Positions 14,511 through 23,175 of a DNA stretch of 34,224 nucleotides are shown piece after piece (position 1 is the first letter of the stretch; every line of letters starts with the position of its first letter). Location of the stretch: NCBI GenBank assembly GCA_020352495.1, contig CP070677.1:1828635-1862858 (forward strand). The letters run 5' to 3'. The notes beneath the pieces are model-generated. The model searched no databases. It was not told the DNA's origin and saw nothing but the letters and a program-made list of their open reading frames with translations. The position numbers were made by a program, and so were the translations under genes. The DNA comes from Candidatus Latescibacterota bacterium (GTDB taxonomy: Bacteria; Krumholzibacteriota; Krumholzibacteriia; WVZY01).

Positions 14511-15986
14511 ATGAAACGATCTCTTGTGTTAATAACCGGCGCCACCGGTTACGTCGGTGGTCGTCTAATTCGAACGCTCGACCGAAGCAAGTACCGGATC
14601 CGTTGCCTGGCGCGGCGACCGGAGTATCTACGCGACCGTGTGGACAAAGGTGTCGAAGTCATGTCTGGCGATGTCCTCGATGAATCTTCGCTGGTCGATC
14701 CACTGACCGGTGTCGAAACGGCGTTCTATCTGGTCCACTCCATGGGGGCGGCAGGAGATTTTGCCGAAAGTGATCGCCTAGGCGCGCGCAATTTTGGAAG
14801 AGTGGCGAAGCGGTGCGGCGTCAAACGGATCATTTATCTCGGTGGACTTGGTGAGACAAAGCAGGAGTTGTCCTCTCATCTAAAAAGTCGGCAGGAAGTC
14901 GGAGACATACTCCGCGAGTCCGGTGTACAGGTCATCGAGTTCCAGGCATCCATTGTGATCGGTTCGGGGAGTCTTTCGTTCGAACTGATCCGGTCCTTAA
15001 CGGAACGCCTCCCGATCATGGTGACCCCCAGGTGGGTTTCGGTCGCCGCGCAACCCATTGCCATCGAGGATTTGAACGAATACCTCATGCGGGCCCTCGA
15101 GATCGACGTCAGTGGAGATCCGATATTTCAAATCGGAGGGTCTGATGTCGTCTCCTACGGTGGGCTGATGAGAGAATATGCGCGGCAACGCGGTCTCAAG
15201 AGACTCATGATCCCCGTCCCTGTGCTCACGCCGTGGCTTTCGAGTTTGTGGTTGATGCTTTTCACCCCTATTTATCAGAGAATCGGTCGCAGGCTCGTTC
15301 TTAGCTTGCGACATCCCACAACCGTAGCGGACGACGGTGCGAGAGAGGTTTTTGGCATTGATACGATGGGGGCAAGCGCCGCTATTGCCCGGGCGCTTAG
15401 AAACGAGGACCGCGAGTTTGCGGAAACGCGTTGGGCCGACGCGCTCTCGTCAGCGGATACCCCTCGCGACTGGGGAGGCGTCCGTTTCGGGAACCGCATC
15501 GTCGACTCGCGATCTCTTCGGGTCGGCGCGCCGCTCGGGGGTGTGTTTCGTGTCATCCAACGGATAGGTGGCCAGACGGGATGGTACTACGCAAACTGGC
15601 TTTGGAGGTTGAGGGGTGCGATCGATATGTGGGTTGGGGGTGTTGGGTTGAGGCGGGGAAGACGCCATCCGAATGAGCTTCGTGTTGGTGACGTCGTGGA
15701 TTTTTGGCGGGTCGAACGGATTATCCCCGACAAAGTGCTCAGTTTGATTGCTGAAATGAAATTGCCTGGCCGCGCTTGGTTGGAGTACGAGTTGAGCAAT
15801 GATTCGCACGGCACCACTATCCGCCAGACAGCCGTCTTCGATCCGGTCGGTTTGTTTGGTCTCGTCTATTGGTATGGGCTTTATCCTCTTCACAAGCTGA
15901 TCTTCGCTGGAATGCTCCGGAACATCGGCGCCGCGTGTGATGTTGAGGACACGCGGCGTGTTTTTCGAGCCGGAGAGAACTCGTAG
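14511..15986 (+). CDS. SDR-family NAD(P)-binding protein with C-terminal DUF2867 domain
   Basis: The 491-residue protein has an N-terminal extended-SDR Rossmann fold with GATGYVGG (G10, G13, G16) and an atypical NmrA/complex-I-like substrate region (about 1-290). The C-terminal ~150 residues, from about GGQTGWYYANWLWRLRGAIDMWVGG to the GLFGLVYWYGLYPLHKLIF segment, match the DUF2867 type. This SDR-DUF2867 fusion commonly accompanies photolyases in light-induced loci, consistent with its start only 4 bp after the photolyase stop. It probably modifies a lipid or pigment-like substrate, but the reaction is unknown. There is no clear ribosome-binding site, so translational coupling is likely. Confidence 0.88.
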   Translation: MKRSLVLITGATGYVGGRLIRTLDRSKYRIRCLARRPEYLRDRVDKGVEVMSGDVLDESSLVDPLTGVETAFYLVHSMGAAGDFAESDRLGARNFGRVAKRCGVKRIIYLGGLGETKQELSSHLKSRQEVGDILRESGVQVIEFQASIVIGSGSLSFELIRSLTERLPIMVTPRWVSVAAQPIAIEDLNEYLMRALEIDVSGDPIFQIGGSDVVSYGGLMREYARQRGLKRLMIPVPVLTPWLSSLWLMLFTPIYQRIGRRLVLSLRHPTTVADDGAREVFGIDTMGASAAIARALRNEDREFAETRWADALSSADTPRDWGGVRFGNRIVDSRSLRVGAPLGGVFRVIQRIGGQTGWYYANWLWRLRGAIDMWVGGVGLRRGRRHPNELRVGDVVDFWRVERIIPDKVLSLIAEMKLPGRAWLEYELSNDSHGTTIRQTAVFDPVGLFGLVYWYGLYPLHKLIFAGMLRNIGAACDVEDTRRVFRAGENS

Positions 15987-16125
15987 GTGTCGATCAAGGT
16001 CTCTCCGGCGATCCGGCAGCCGCTCAAAACGGTCCACACGGGAGAGAGTATGCGGGGGGTGGTTCGGGAAGCCTCGCATCTCCGATCGGGACATCGGTAA
16101 GTCTCGTGAAAGATTCCACTTAGGG

Positions 16126-16155
16126 TTGCACATTTTGGGTTGGTAATGGTAGAAT
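16126..16155 (+). promoter_or_regulatory. Promoter of the second kinase gene
   Basis: TTGCAC (16126-16131), an 18-bp spacer and TAGAAT (16150-16155) precede the TTG start by only about 28 bp. Confidence 0.5.
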
Positions 16156-16182
16156 CGGTCTGCACGTGCAAAGGGGGGGGCG

Positions 16183-18801
16183 TTGGCCGAACGATTCGTT
16201 TCCCACTACAAAATCATCAAGAAGATCGGTGGCGGTGGTATGGGCGTCGTATACAAGGCGCTGGATACGAAGTTGGGGAGAACCGTCGCCTTAAAATTTC
16301 TTCCTCCCGGCACGACACGTGACGAAAGGGCCAAGAAACGGTTCCTTCACGAAGCGCAGGCGGCATCCCTCCTCGATCACCCGAACATATGCAGCATCCA
16401 CGAGATCGACGAAACCCCCGAGGGACAGGTCTTCATCAGCATGGCCTACTACGAGGGCGTCTCGTTGAGAGACCGAATCTCGGAAGCCCCCCTCGATGTG
16501 CGCGAGGCATTCGAAATCGTCTATTCGGTTGCCGACGGCCTCGTGAGCGCCCACGGGCGGGGGATCATCCATCGTGATATCAAACCGGCAAATGTGATGA
16601 TCACGACCGACGGATTTGTGAAAGTCGTTGATTTTGGCCTGGCGAAGTTGGCGGACCGGACACGGGTGACACGCACCGGGCACACACCGGGGACTCTCTC
16701 ATACATGTCGCCGGAACAGGTAACGGGCAAGGAAGTCGATGGTCGCAGCGATATTTGGGCGCTCGGCGTGCTCGCCTACGAGGCTCTCACAGGGAAACTC
16801 CCATTCGAGGGCGACATCGATGCGGCAATGATGTTTCAGATTCTGAATGAGGAACCCGTATCCGCCCGGAAACATCGTTCTCAGATACCGGCCGAATTCG
16901 AAACGGTCATCCATAAGTGTCTCGAGAAAGACCCGTCGCGCCGATATCAAACCGCTTCGGAGGTGGTGGACGATCTTGCCGCCATGGGACGACGTTTGGG
17001 GTGGTACAGCACGGGGACGGTTCGGAGTGTCATGCGCGTTGGCCCCCCCCAGATCCGCACACAAACACGCGTGGTTGCGCCTGTGGTCATTGTGCTGGTC
17101 TCGCTCGTGGCGGTTCTGATTGCGTGGTTTGTCTTCAATCGGTCGAAGCAAGCCGATCTGTATTCCACAGATATTCGTTTGGCGGTGTTGCCGATCGAGA
17201 ATCTCGTGGGGAGTGGGGTCACCGACGAGTACGTTGATGGGTTGTCGGAGTGGATTGTTGGCAAGTTGGAGCGGATCAGTGGCTTTCATGAGTCGATGTG
17301 GGTCGTGCCATTCAGATTCACGAGACCGGGGCTCCTGGCTGCGCCCGGCCACGCCAAGAACGCCTTTGGGGTAAACCGGCTCATTCAGGGGAGTATCCAG
17401 CGATACGGTGATGGTTATCGGCTTGCACTTGGGTTTTATGATGCGGAGTCTTTGCGTCGTCTCCGTGCGACGCACATCGACTTTGACGATCCAGTCCCTC
17501 TGCAGCAAGCTGTCGTGGAGAAATCCGCCGAGCTGCTGGATATGTCCCTGAAGGACGAATCGCAAAGAATGTTGAGTGCGGGGTCGACTTCAAACCGTGA
17601 GGCATTTCGGCTCTACGTAAACGGGCTGGGACATTTTCAAAAATACAGACGTGGCGACAATCTGGATCGCGCATTGGAGTGCTTCGACGGAGCGGTTGCC
17701 GCGGACTCGTTGTACGCCGATGCCCGTGCGGCGTTGGCGCTCGCTCGTTACCGGCACTGTAGAACATCGAAAGACGACCGACTTTGCGATACCGCCTGGA
17801 CGGCGTGTCGCAGTGCGCTGAGGATCGATTCGAACAGCGTGTATGTCAACTTGGTCGCAGGTGAGATCGCCTATTCGGCGGGAAAGACGGACGAATCGAT
17901 CGTTGCCCATCGACGAGTCGTTGCCGTCGAGCCAAGCAATACGAGGGCATTACGCCGAATCGGTGATGCGCTCAATCGATTGGATCGGGTCGACGAAGCG
18001 GAGGCGGCCTACCGAGCGATGGTAGCTGCCAAACCGGATTGTTGGGAGACGCACATTAACCTGGCATATTTTCTTTCCAAGAGGGGGCGGACGGACGAAT
18101 CCATCGAGCAATATGAACGAGCGCTTGCGCTCGCGCCGGACGATTCGTGGACGTTGCACGCACTCGGCACCACGTACTTCTTGAGGGACGAGTGGTCGAG
18201 AGCGAGGGAATTTTTCCTGCGCTCGTTTGCGATTGAACCCCGGTGTTTCCCGTGCCGAAATATCGGGGCGCTCTATTATCTGGAAGGACTCTATGAGGAC
18301 GCCGCCAAGTATTTTCAGTTCGCGTTGGAATATTGTGATTCGTTGGCCCCGGATCACTACCAGAGATGGCAGGACTGGGGCGCAGCGTTGTATTGGGTCG
18401 ATGGCAAAAGGGATGAGGCGGTAGAAAAATTCCGGCGCGCGATCGAACTTGCCGAACAACAGTTGAAAATTACGGGCGGAGACACGGAACTGCTTGCGTA
18501 CACGGCCGGGTGTTATGCAATGGTCGGTGATCGCGAGAGGGCAATCGCGCTGATCGACGAGGTGACGGCAATTGGAGCGGAAGATCCATTTGTCTCGTTT
18601 ATCGTTGGACAGACCTACGAACACCTTGGCGATCGCGAACGCGCGCTCCAATTCATAGCGAATGCCGTCCGTCTGGATTATTCTCTGGCTCAGATCCAGG
18701 CTGAGCCGTTGCTAAAGGACCTGACCCAGGACATTCGTTTTAAGCACCTGATCGAGGTTGACGTCCAGGGTGAGAAGACCGGTAGTTCGGAAACGAACTG
18801 A
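16183..18801 (+). CDS. Membrane-spanning Ser/Thr kinase with TolB-N-like domain and TPR repeats
   Basis: The 872-residue protein is a paralogue of the kinase at 355. Kinase motifs lie at the same positions: GGGGMG (16-21), K38, HRDIKPAN with D132 and DFG with D150. A single transmembrane helix (about 297-319, VVIVLVSLVAVLIAWFVF) separates the cytoplasmic kinase from the rest. The outer part begins with a diverged TolB-N-like domain (RLAVLPIENLVGSG, about 330-460) and continues as TPR repeats to about 850. By the usual topology the TPR part faces the periplasm and could sense or bind envelope proteins. The start is TTG, preceded by AAAGGGGGGGG. A small lipoprotein follows 62 bp downstream and may share its transcript. 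Confidence 0.9.
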   Translation: MAERFVSHYKIIKKIGGGGMGVVYKALDTKLGRTVALKFLPPGTTRDERAKKRFLHEAQAASLLDHPNICSIHEIDETPEGQVFISMAYYEGVSLRDRISEAPLDVREAFEIVYSVADGLVSAHGRGIIHRDIKPANVMITTDGFVKVVDFGLAKLADRTRVTRTGHTPGTLSYMSPEQVTGKEVDGRSDIWALGVLAYEALTGKLPFEGDIDAAMMFQILNEEPVSARKHRSQIPAEFETVIHKCLEKDPSRRYQTASEVVDDLAAMGRRLGWYSTGTVRSVMRVGPPQIRTQTRVVAPVVIVLVSLVAVLIAWFVFNRSKQADLYSTDIRLAVLPIENLVGSGVTDEYVDGLSEWIVGKLERISGFHESMWVVPFRFTRPGLLAAPGHAKNAFGVNRLIQGSIQRYGDGYRLALGFYDAESLRRLRATHIDFDDPVPLQQAVVEKSAELLDMSLKDESQRMLSAGSTSNREAFRLYVNGLGHFQKYRRGDNLDRALECFDGAVAADSLYADARAALALARYRHCRTSKDDRLCDTAWTACRSALRIDSNSVYVNLVAGEIAYSAGKTDESIVAHRRVVAVEPSNTRALRRIGDALNRLDRVDEAEAAYRAMVAAKPDCWETHINLAYFLSKRGRTDESIEQYERALALAPDDSWTLHALGTTYFLRDEWSRAREFFLRSFAIEPRCFPCRNIGALYYLEGLYEDAAKYFQFALEYCDSLAPDHYQRWQDWGAALYWVDGKRDEAVEKFRRAIELAEQQLKITGGDTELLAYTAGCYAMVGDRERAIALIDEVTAIGAEDPFVSFIVGQTYEHLGDRERALQFIANAVRLDYSLAQIQAEPLLKDLTQDIRFKHLIEVDVQGEKTGSSETN

Positions 18802-18863
18802 GCTTTGTGTGAGTCTCTGAAACCACTCGCGAATGCGGGTGCCGTGAGAAAAGGAGGTAGCGC

Positions 18864-19298
18864 ATGCGCATGCTACGTAACGGTGTGGTGCTGGGCGTCA
18901 CTGTGGTGTTGCTGCTGGTGCTTTTCAGCTCGTGTATCCCCCCACGCTGGCCGAAGGAAGACGTGTACCCCTACGACGAACCATTGGTGATTGCGGTCAC
19001 CGACGAGTGCACGCTCGTGGACGCTGCGGGCGATCCCGTGACGTCTGTGAAGGTGGAAAAATCGACGCCGATCAAGTGGGTGAACGACTCCCAGAACACT
19101 GCCGTCATCGAATTCAGCAGTCTCGATGTGATCGGTCGTTGGTCGATTTACCTGAACCCGGGAGAGTCGTATTTGACCTTCACACGCTCGACGATGATTC
19201 CCGGACACGAATACACCTTTAGGGTGATCTGTAAAGGTGAGACAACGATTTACGGCCCGACTCCTCCGATCGAGCAAGAGCCACCGCCCGGTCCGTAG
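18864..19298 (+). CDS. Small lipoprotein with cupredoxin-like beta fold
   Basis: The 144-residue protein has a signal sequence (about 1-23) ending VLFSSC, a probable but imperfect lipobox. The mature domain (about 40-132) looks like a plastocyanin/cupredoxin beta-sandwich, with PIKWVNDSQNTAVIEF where copper proteins have WVN.D..PHT and a final strand YTFRVICKGETTIYG. The histidines expected as copper ligands are absent, so it is unlikely to bind copper in the classical way. A proline-rich tail (PPIEQEPPPGP) ends it. AAGGAGG at 18851-18857 supports the start. It may be co-transcribed with the kinase upstream, suggesting a periplasmic partner, which is inference. Confidence 0.72.
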   Translation: MRMLRNGVVLGVTVVLLLVLFSSCIPPRWPKEDVYPYDEPLVIAVTDECTLVDAAGDPVTSVKVEKSTPIKWVNDSQNTAVIEFSSLDVIGRWSIYLNPGESYLTFTRSTMIPGHEYTFRVICKGETTIYGPTPPIEQEPPPGP

Positions 19299-19367
19299 TT
19301 TGGCAGGGGTCGACCCTTTCGGACGAGATCGTTTGGGAGAGCCCGACGAGTCCTGAGAAATCAACCG

Positions 19368-19396
19368 CGGGGTGCGGACAATATGTCCCCACCCCG
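19368..19396. terminator. Long hairpin between convergent genes
   Basis: GGGGTGCGGAC (19369-19379) and GTCCCCACCCC (19385-19395) pair at 10 of 11 positions around an AATAT loop, extended by one C-G pair. It lies between the convergent lipoprotein and M64 genes. No T-tract follows on either strand, so it is a terminator or transcript-end stabiliser by position only. Confidence 0.5.
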
Positions 19397-19445
19397 TGTC
19401 TGTTGATAGAGGACGGTCTCTGGCTGTGCAGACCGGAGAGTTTTT

Positions 19446-20795
19446 CTACATAAAGGAAACGGGATTACCGTTGATATAAAAACTTACCGAAAATTCGAAA
19501 TAGCCGGTGGGGGGGCACTCGAGGGGGACGAGTTCCAAATAATACCGCCCAAAGGGAACCGCCTCGAATACAATGCTGAGTGTGTCATCGGTGATCGTAC
19601 CCCCGCTGACAATGGTCTCACCCAACGCGTTTACGATACGTATCACGCGTACATGGGGTCGTGGGTCGAGGTCGATTCGGACCGTGAGAGTGCCGCCCGG
19701 GCCCGTCGGTCTATCACCGAGTGGAGGTGGACACGAAAGACAGTATGGCAACGGGATTCGAATGATGGTCCCCACCCTGCAGAAGTATCGTCCGATCTCA
19801 TCCCAAGGCGCTCCGATGAGGGGATCCTGAGGACAGAGAAAGGCCATGGCTTTTCTCAAGGAAATTTTGCAGACCTCGCAGAACGGGTAGTGCTCTTGCC
19901 TCATCAGACAGTTCCGCTGTGGACGATAAATACAGTGATCATATCCCATCCCACCTTCCCAAAGCCCGACGACATTATCGATTTCCAGCTCGGTTATGTC
20001 TGGATTCTGGTCTTCGAGCGCCTCGACGGTTGTGGGCCGCGGTGTTTCGAGATCGATCAAATCTTTCCACGGGATCGAGCCATACTCCGTTTCGGTCGTG
20101 ATGTTGTCAAAATCCGCTGGATTGTCTACCTCCAATTCCGTGTACTCATTAAGCTCGTAGCATCCGGGCCAATCGCCGTACTCCTCATGGAGGGGGGCCA
20201 TTCGGTGCGCCACCTCGTGCGGCAGAACATGATCAAAACCGTCACCAATCGACACCGTGGTGAGCGGTATGGATTCTTCGGGCCAGGCGCCACCACCATA
20301 TTCGGTGTCATTTACCAGAACGACAACGATGTCGTAGTCATAGGTGACGAGGTCGGCTGCGTCGAGACATCTAAAAGGCGTGGGGGTATAGACAAACCGA
20401 TCGTCGTCGGGGTGCTCGTCCACGTCACCAAACTCTGTGTTGAGCAACGTATTCCGGCAGACGGGGGGATCCTCGAGGGGGTGGTCGGCACCCGATTCTG
20501 CCGACACCAGACGTACCCAATAAAAGTTAAAGGCGCATCGGCGATAGGGTCTTGTATCGGTGAGGACGTCGATCGCTTCTTCGACCTTTTTGGCAAATAG
20601 GTTCTCATCCACTTCGGAATCGCTGAAACCGTCACCCACGAAGACCACGTCCCACTTGTCCAGCGAAGGCCCGTTGATCTCAAACGGGGCAATCACGACA
20701 TAGGCGAGTTGATCGTAATCGAGTGAGTCCTCATTCAACTCGCACGGGTTTGCCGCCATAAACAAGGCGGTAAAGAGGGTGAGTGCAGTCATCAT
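19446..20795 (-). CDS. Exported M64-type (IgA-peptidase-like) metallopeptidase
   Basis: The 449-residue protein has a short signal peptide (about 1-15). The M64 pattern is visible: DVVFVGDGFSDSE (about 49-61) and, at the active site, LPHEVAHRMAPLHEEY with zinc ligands H193 and H197 and catalytic E194. M64 peptidases are secreted metalloendopeptidases first described as IgA-cleaving; real substrates are mostly unknown. After the catalytic part (about residue 330) comes a Cys-rich stretch and a C-terminal beta domain (VRIDLDPRPHVRVIRIVNALGE) that does not match the sorting tail seen on other proteins here. Its ATG overlaps the upstream gene's stop (ATGATGA), so the two are translationally coupled. 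Confidence 0.8.
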   Translation of the reverse strand: MMTALTLFTALFMAANPCELNEDSLDYDQLAYVVIAPFEINGPSLDKWDVVFVGDGFSDSEVDENLFAKKVEEAIDVLTDTRPYRRCAFNFYWVRLVSAESGADHPLEDPPVCRNTLLNTEFGDVDEHPDDDRFVYTPTPFRCLDAADLVTYDYDIVVVLVNDTEYGGGAWPEESIPLTTVSIGDGFDHVLPHEVAHRMAPLHEEYGDWPGCYELNEYTELEVDNPADFDNITTETEYGSIPWKDLIDLETPRPTTVEALEDQNPDITELEIDNVVGLWEGGMGYDHCIYRPQRNCLMRQEHYPFCEVCKISLRKAMAFLCPQDPLIGAPWDEIGRYFCRVGTIIRIPLPYCLSCPPPLGDRPTGPGGTLTVRIDLDPRPHVRVIRIVNALGETIVSGGTITDDTLSIVFEAVPFGRYYLELVPLECPPTGYFEFSVSFYINGNPVSFM

Positions 20796-21565
20796 TCGTC
20801 CGTTACCGTGAACTCCGTGATCAACCGACGTTCGTCTCGGGCCCGCGGATCGGTGAGATCGACGCCCTTCTCGACATCGTAGAGTCTGACGATCGTTTTT
20901 CCCTCGGAATAGGGAATCTTGATGGAAAACGGGATAGAACCTTCCACCCGTACTGGTCCGCGACGTTTCTTAGGGGGTTTTGGATGACCAAACACCTCGA
21001 ACTGACCACCTTCGGGGTGTCGGATCGCACCCGTGTAAAGAAGCCTACCGTCCTCTGTGAGGACATCGTACGATAGCCGACGCCCACGAGAAGCTACTCT
21101 GTCCATATGCCCGGTATACGGCCGTACCCGTTTGAGCTCGATCCTTCCGTCTTGCATCGTAAAGAACACTCGGCGAAGCGGAGACGGGCGGATTTTGGTT
21201 TTGGCTTTCCCGATTTGGCGCCCCGCCTTCTTTACCACAATCTCGACCTCTCCGGGCTCGAGTGGTGGAACCATGACCTCCACCGTCGTTTGATCGATGA
21301 CTCGGACGACGGGCGCCGGCCGCCTGGCAAAGGTCACTTCGATATCCTCGACCTTTTCAAAATCTGCACCCTCGATACTCAGGTCTACGACTTGGCCTGG
21401 GACGGATTCCTCGGGACCTACCTTTATTGGTTTCGAACATCCGATCGACCCTATGCACACGGCGACCAACACCGCCACGAACACACCGCGAAAATCCGAG
21501 AGCGTTTTCGTCGCGGACAAGTTCGTCGTTCTGAGAACCCTGGATTCTGCGTCAAAAGTACGCAT
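20792..21565 (-). CDS. Lipoprotein with IPT/TIG-like domain
   Basis: The 257-residue protein has a basic N-terminus followed by a hydrophobic stretch ending CIGSIGC (about 37-43), a good lipobox. The next ~85 residues resemble an IPT/TIG immunoglobulin-like domain (VPGQVVDLSIEGADFEKVEDIEVTF, then VEVMVPPLEPGEVEIVV). The C-terminal half is an unassigned beta-rich domain with many basic residues. It overlaps the M64 peptidase gene by 4 bp, so it may anchor or present the peptidase at the membrane; that is inference. The start is uncertain: the ATG at 21565 has no good ribosome-binding site and an internal GTG closer to the signal sequence is possible. Confidence 0.72.
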   Translation of the reverse strand: MRTFDAESRVLRTTNLSATKTLSDFRGVFVAVLVAVCIGSIGCSKPIKVGPEESVPGQVVDLSIEGADFEKVEDIEVTFARRPAPVVRVIDQTTVEVMVPPLEPGEVEIVVKKAGRQIGKAKTKIRPSPLRRVFFTMQDGRIELKRVRPYTGHMDRVASRGRRLSYDVLTEDGRLLYTGAIRHPEGGQFEVFGHPKPPKKRRGPVRVEGSIPFSIKIPYSEGKTIVRLYDVEKGVDLTDPRARDERRLITEFTVTDE

Positions 21566-21634
21566 GAGTTACGAGCTTCTTTTCCGTGGAAAGTCAACTG
21601 TGCTTCGAGGAGCATGTCTCAACGCTGCAAGGCA

Positions 21635-21663
21635 AGGATAGCCCACTGCCGAATTGTTGTCAA
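21635..21663 (-). promoter_or_regulatory. Promoter of the IPT-lipoprotein/M64 operon
   Basis: On the minus strand TTGACA (21663-21658), a 17-bp spacer and TATCCT (21640-21635) form a strong promoter about 70 bp before the lipoprotein start. Confidence 0.6.
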
Positions 21664-21690
21664 CGGAGTTCGCAGGCATACAGACAGCGG

Positions 21691-21719
21691 TGGACGGCCG
21701 CGCCGAATTCGGATATACT
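21691..21719 (+). promoter_or_regulatory. Promoter of the M16 peptidase operon
   Basis: TGGACG (21691-21696), a 17-bp spacer and TATACT (21714-21719) lie back to back with the divergent promoter, with 27 bp between the two -35 elements. The leader would be about 110 nt. Confidence 0.5.
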
Positions 21720-21834
21720 GAGAGACCCACCTGGCGGCAGGTACTCCGCAAGGAATCAACAACATCCGGCCAAGACCGCGATCTACATCGGGTCGACGGT
21801 CATTTGTTCACAGGGTCACGAGAGGAGACGCCTC

Positions 21835-23175
21835 ATGCGAATCTTTCTGTTGTCGTTGTTCATGCTGTTAGTCGCCGGCGGTACTGCTTATGCCGAGCAG
21901 CCCGTTGAACGTTTTTTCCCGTATGCGCACGAGAATTACACGCTGGATAACGGGTTCAAGTCGATTTTGATACCCATCAAAGGCAGTGGGTTGATCGCAT
22001 ATTATACCGTCGTTCGCACGGGAAGCCGCGACGAGTGGGAGCCCGGACGCAGCGGTTTTGCCCATTTCTTCGAACACATGATGTTTCGGGGAACCGAGAA
22101 GTACTCGTCCGAGGAGTACAACCGGTTGGTGAGCGAGATAGGGGCCGACGCCAACGCCTATACCAGCGATGACATCACGTGCTACCACATGGTGATACCG
22201 AACACAAAGCTCGAGACGGCGATGGACCTCGAAAGCGACAGATTTCAGAATCTGTCATATGAAGAGGGTCCGTTTCGCACCGAGGCGGGGGCCGTTTACG
22301 GCGAATATCGGAAAAATTTCGCCAGCCCCTTCAGTCAGGCTTACGAAAAGATGTTGGACACGGCATTTGACAAACACACCTATAAACACACGACAATGGG
22401 TTTCGAAAAAGACATCAAGGAAATGCCGAACATGTACGAATACAGCAAATCCTTCTTTCAGCGATATTATCGTCCAGAAAACTGTGTGCTGATGATCGTC
22501 GGTGATTTTGATCCGGCCAAATTGAAGCCCATGATCAAGAGTTACTACGGAGGCTGGGAACCGGGGTACGTTCCTCCCCAAATTACCCCCGAACCGCCTC
22601 AGGCCAAAGAGCGGTCGGTCGACGTCGCCTACCAGGGGCGGACGCTCCCGCTGCTGTGGATTGCATACAAGGGTGACGCATTTGACCCGGCCGACAAAAT
22701 GGTTGCCTCGGCCTATTTGCTCGGCGATCTGGCGTTTGGAGAGAACAGCGAGATCTACAAAAAACTCGTGATTCGCGAGCAAAAAGTGGAATGGATCGCC
22801 GGTGATTTTGGGTTCAACCGCGATCCAAAGCTCTACGATGTATACACCAGGGTAAAAGACGAGAATGACCTGGATTACGTAATCGCGGAGATCGATAAGA
22901 TCGCGGAAACGTTCAAGACCGAGCTCGTGAGTCAAGAGGAACTTGAGAATATCAAGAAGCGGACCCGCTACGGGTATCTCATGCGTTTGGACACGCCAGA
23001 TCGGGTGGCATCCGGGCTTTCCCGAATCGTCGCGCTCACCGGAGGTATCGAGGCGATAGATGAGCTCTACGGTACCATTGCATCGCTCACACCGGAGGAT
23101 ATCCGGGCCGCCGCCCAGAGGTATCTCAAAACCGAGCGTCGCACCGTACTCACGCTGAAGGGAGAGAAGTCATGA
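21835..23175 (+). CDS. M16 family zinc metallopeptidase, catalytic subunit
   Basis: The 446-residue protein has a signal peptide (1-20, ending AYAEQ). The inverted zinc motif HFFEH is at 77-81 (H77, H81 ligands, E80 base), with glutamates E150 and E157 near the expected third-ligand position. The rest follows the two-domain M16B layout. The Arg/Tyr pair that M16 enzymes use to bind the substrate backbone is degraded: IREQKVEWIAGD has no tyrosine. The downstream gene carries that pair and lacks the zinc motif, so the two should form one heterodimeric periplasmic peptidase. AGAGGAG upstream supports the ATG at 21835 over an earlier start. Confidence 0.92.
   Translation: MRIFLLSLFMLLVAGGTAYAEQPVERFFPYAHENYTLDNGFKSILIPIKGSGLIAYYTVVRTGSRDEWEPGRSGFAHFFEHMMFRGTEKYSSEEYNRLVSEIGADANAYTSDDITCYHMVIPNTKLETAMDLESDRFQNLSYEEGPFRTEAGAVYGEYRKNFASPFSQAYEKMLDTAFDKHTYKHTTMGFEKDIKEMPNMYEYSKSFFQRYYRPENCVLMIVGDFDPAKLKPMIKSYYGGWEPGYVPPQITPEPPQAKERSVDVAYQGRTLPLLWIAYKGDAFDPADKMVASAYLLGDLAFGENSEIYKKLVIREQKVEWIAGDFGFNRDPKLYDVYTRVKDENDLDYVIAEIDKIAETFKTELVSQEELENIKKRTRYGYLMRLDTPDRVASGLSRIVALTGGIEAIDELYGTIASLTPEDIRAAAQRYLKTERRTVLTLKGEKS

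Noticed and set aside
19653..20600. 315-codon plus-strand frame opposite the M64 gene
   Set aside because: The minus strand carries the HEVAH metallopeptidase; the plus frame looks like antisense of coding DNA.
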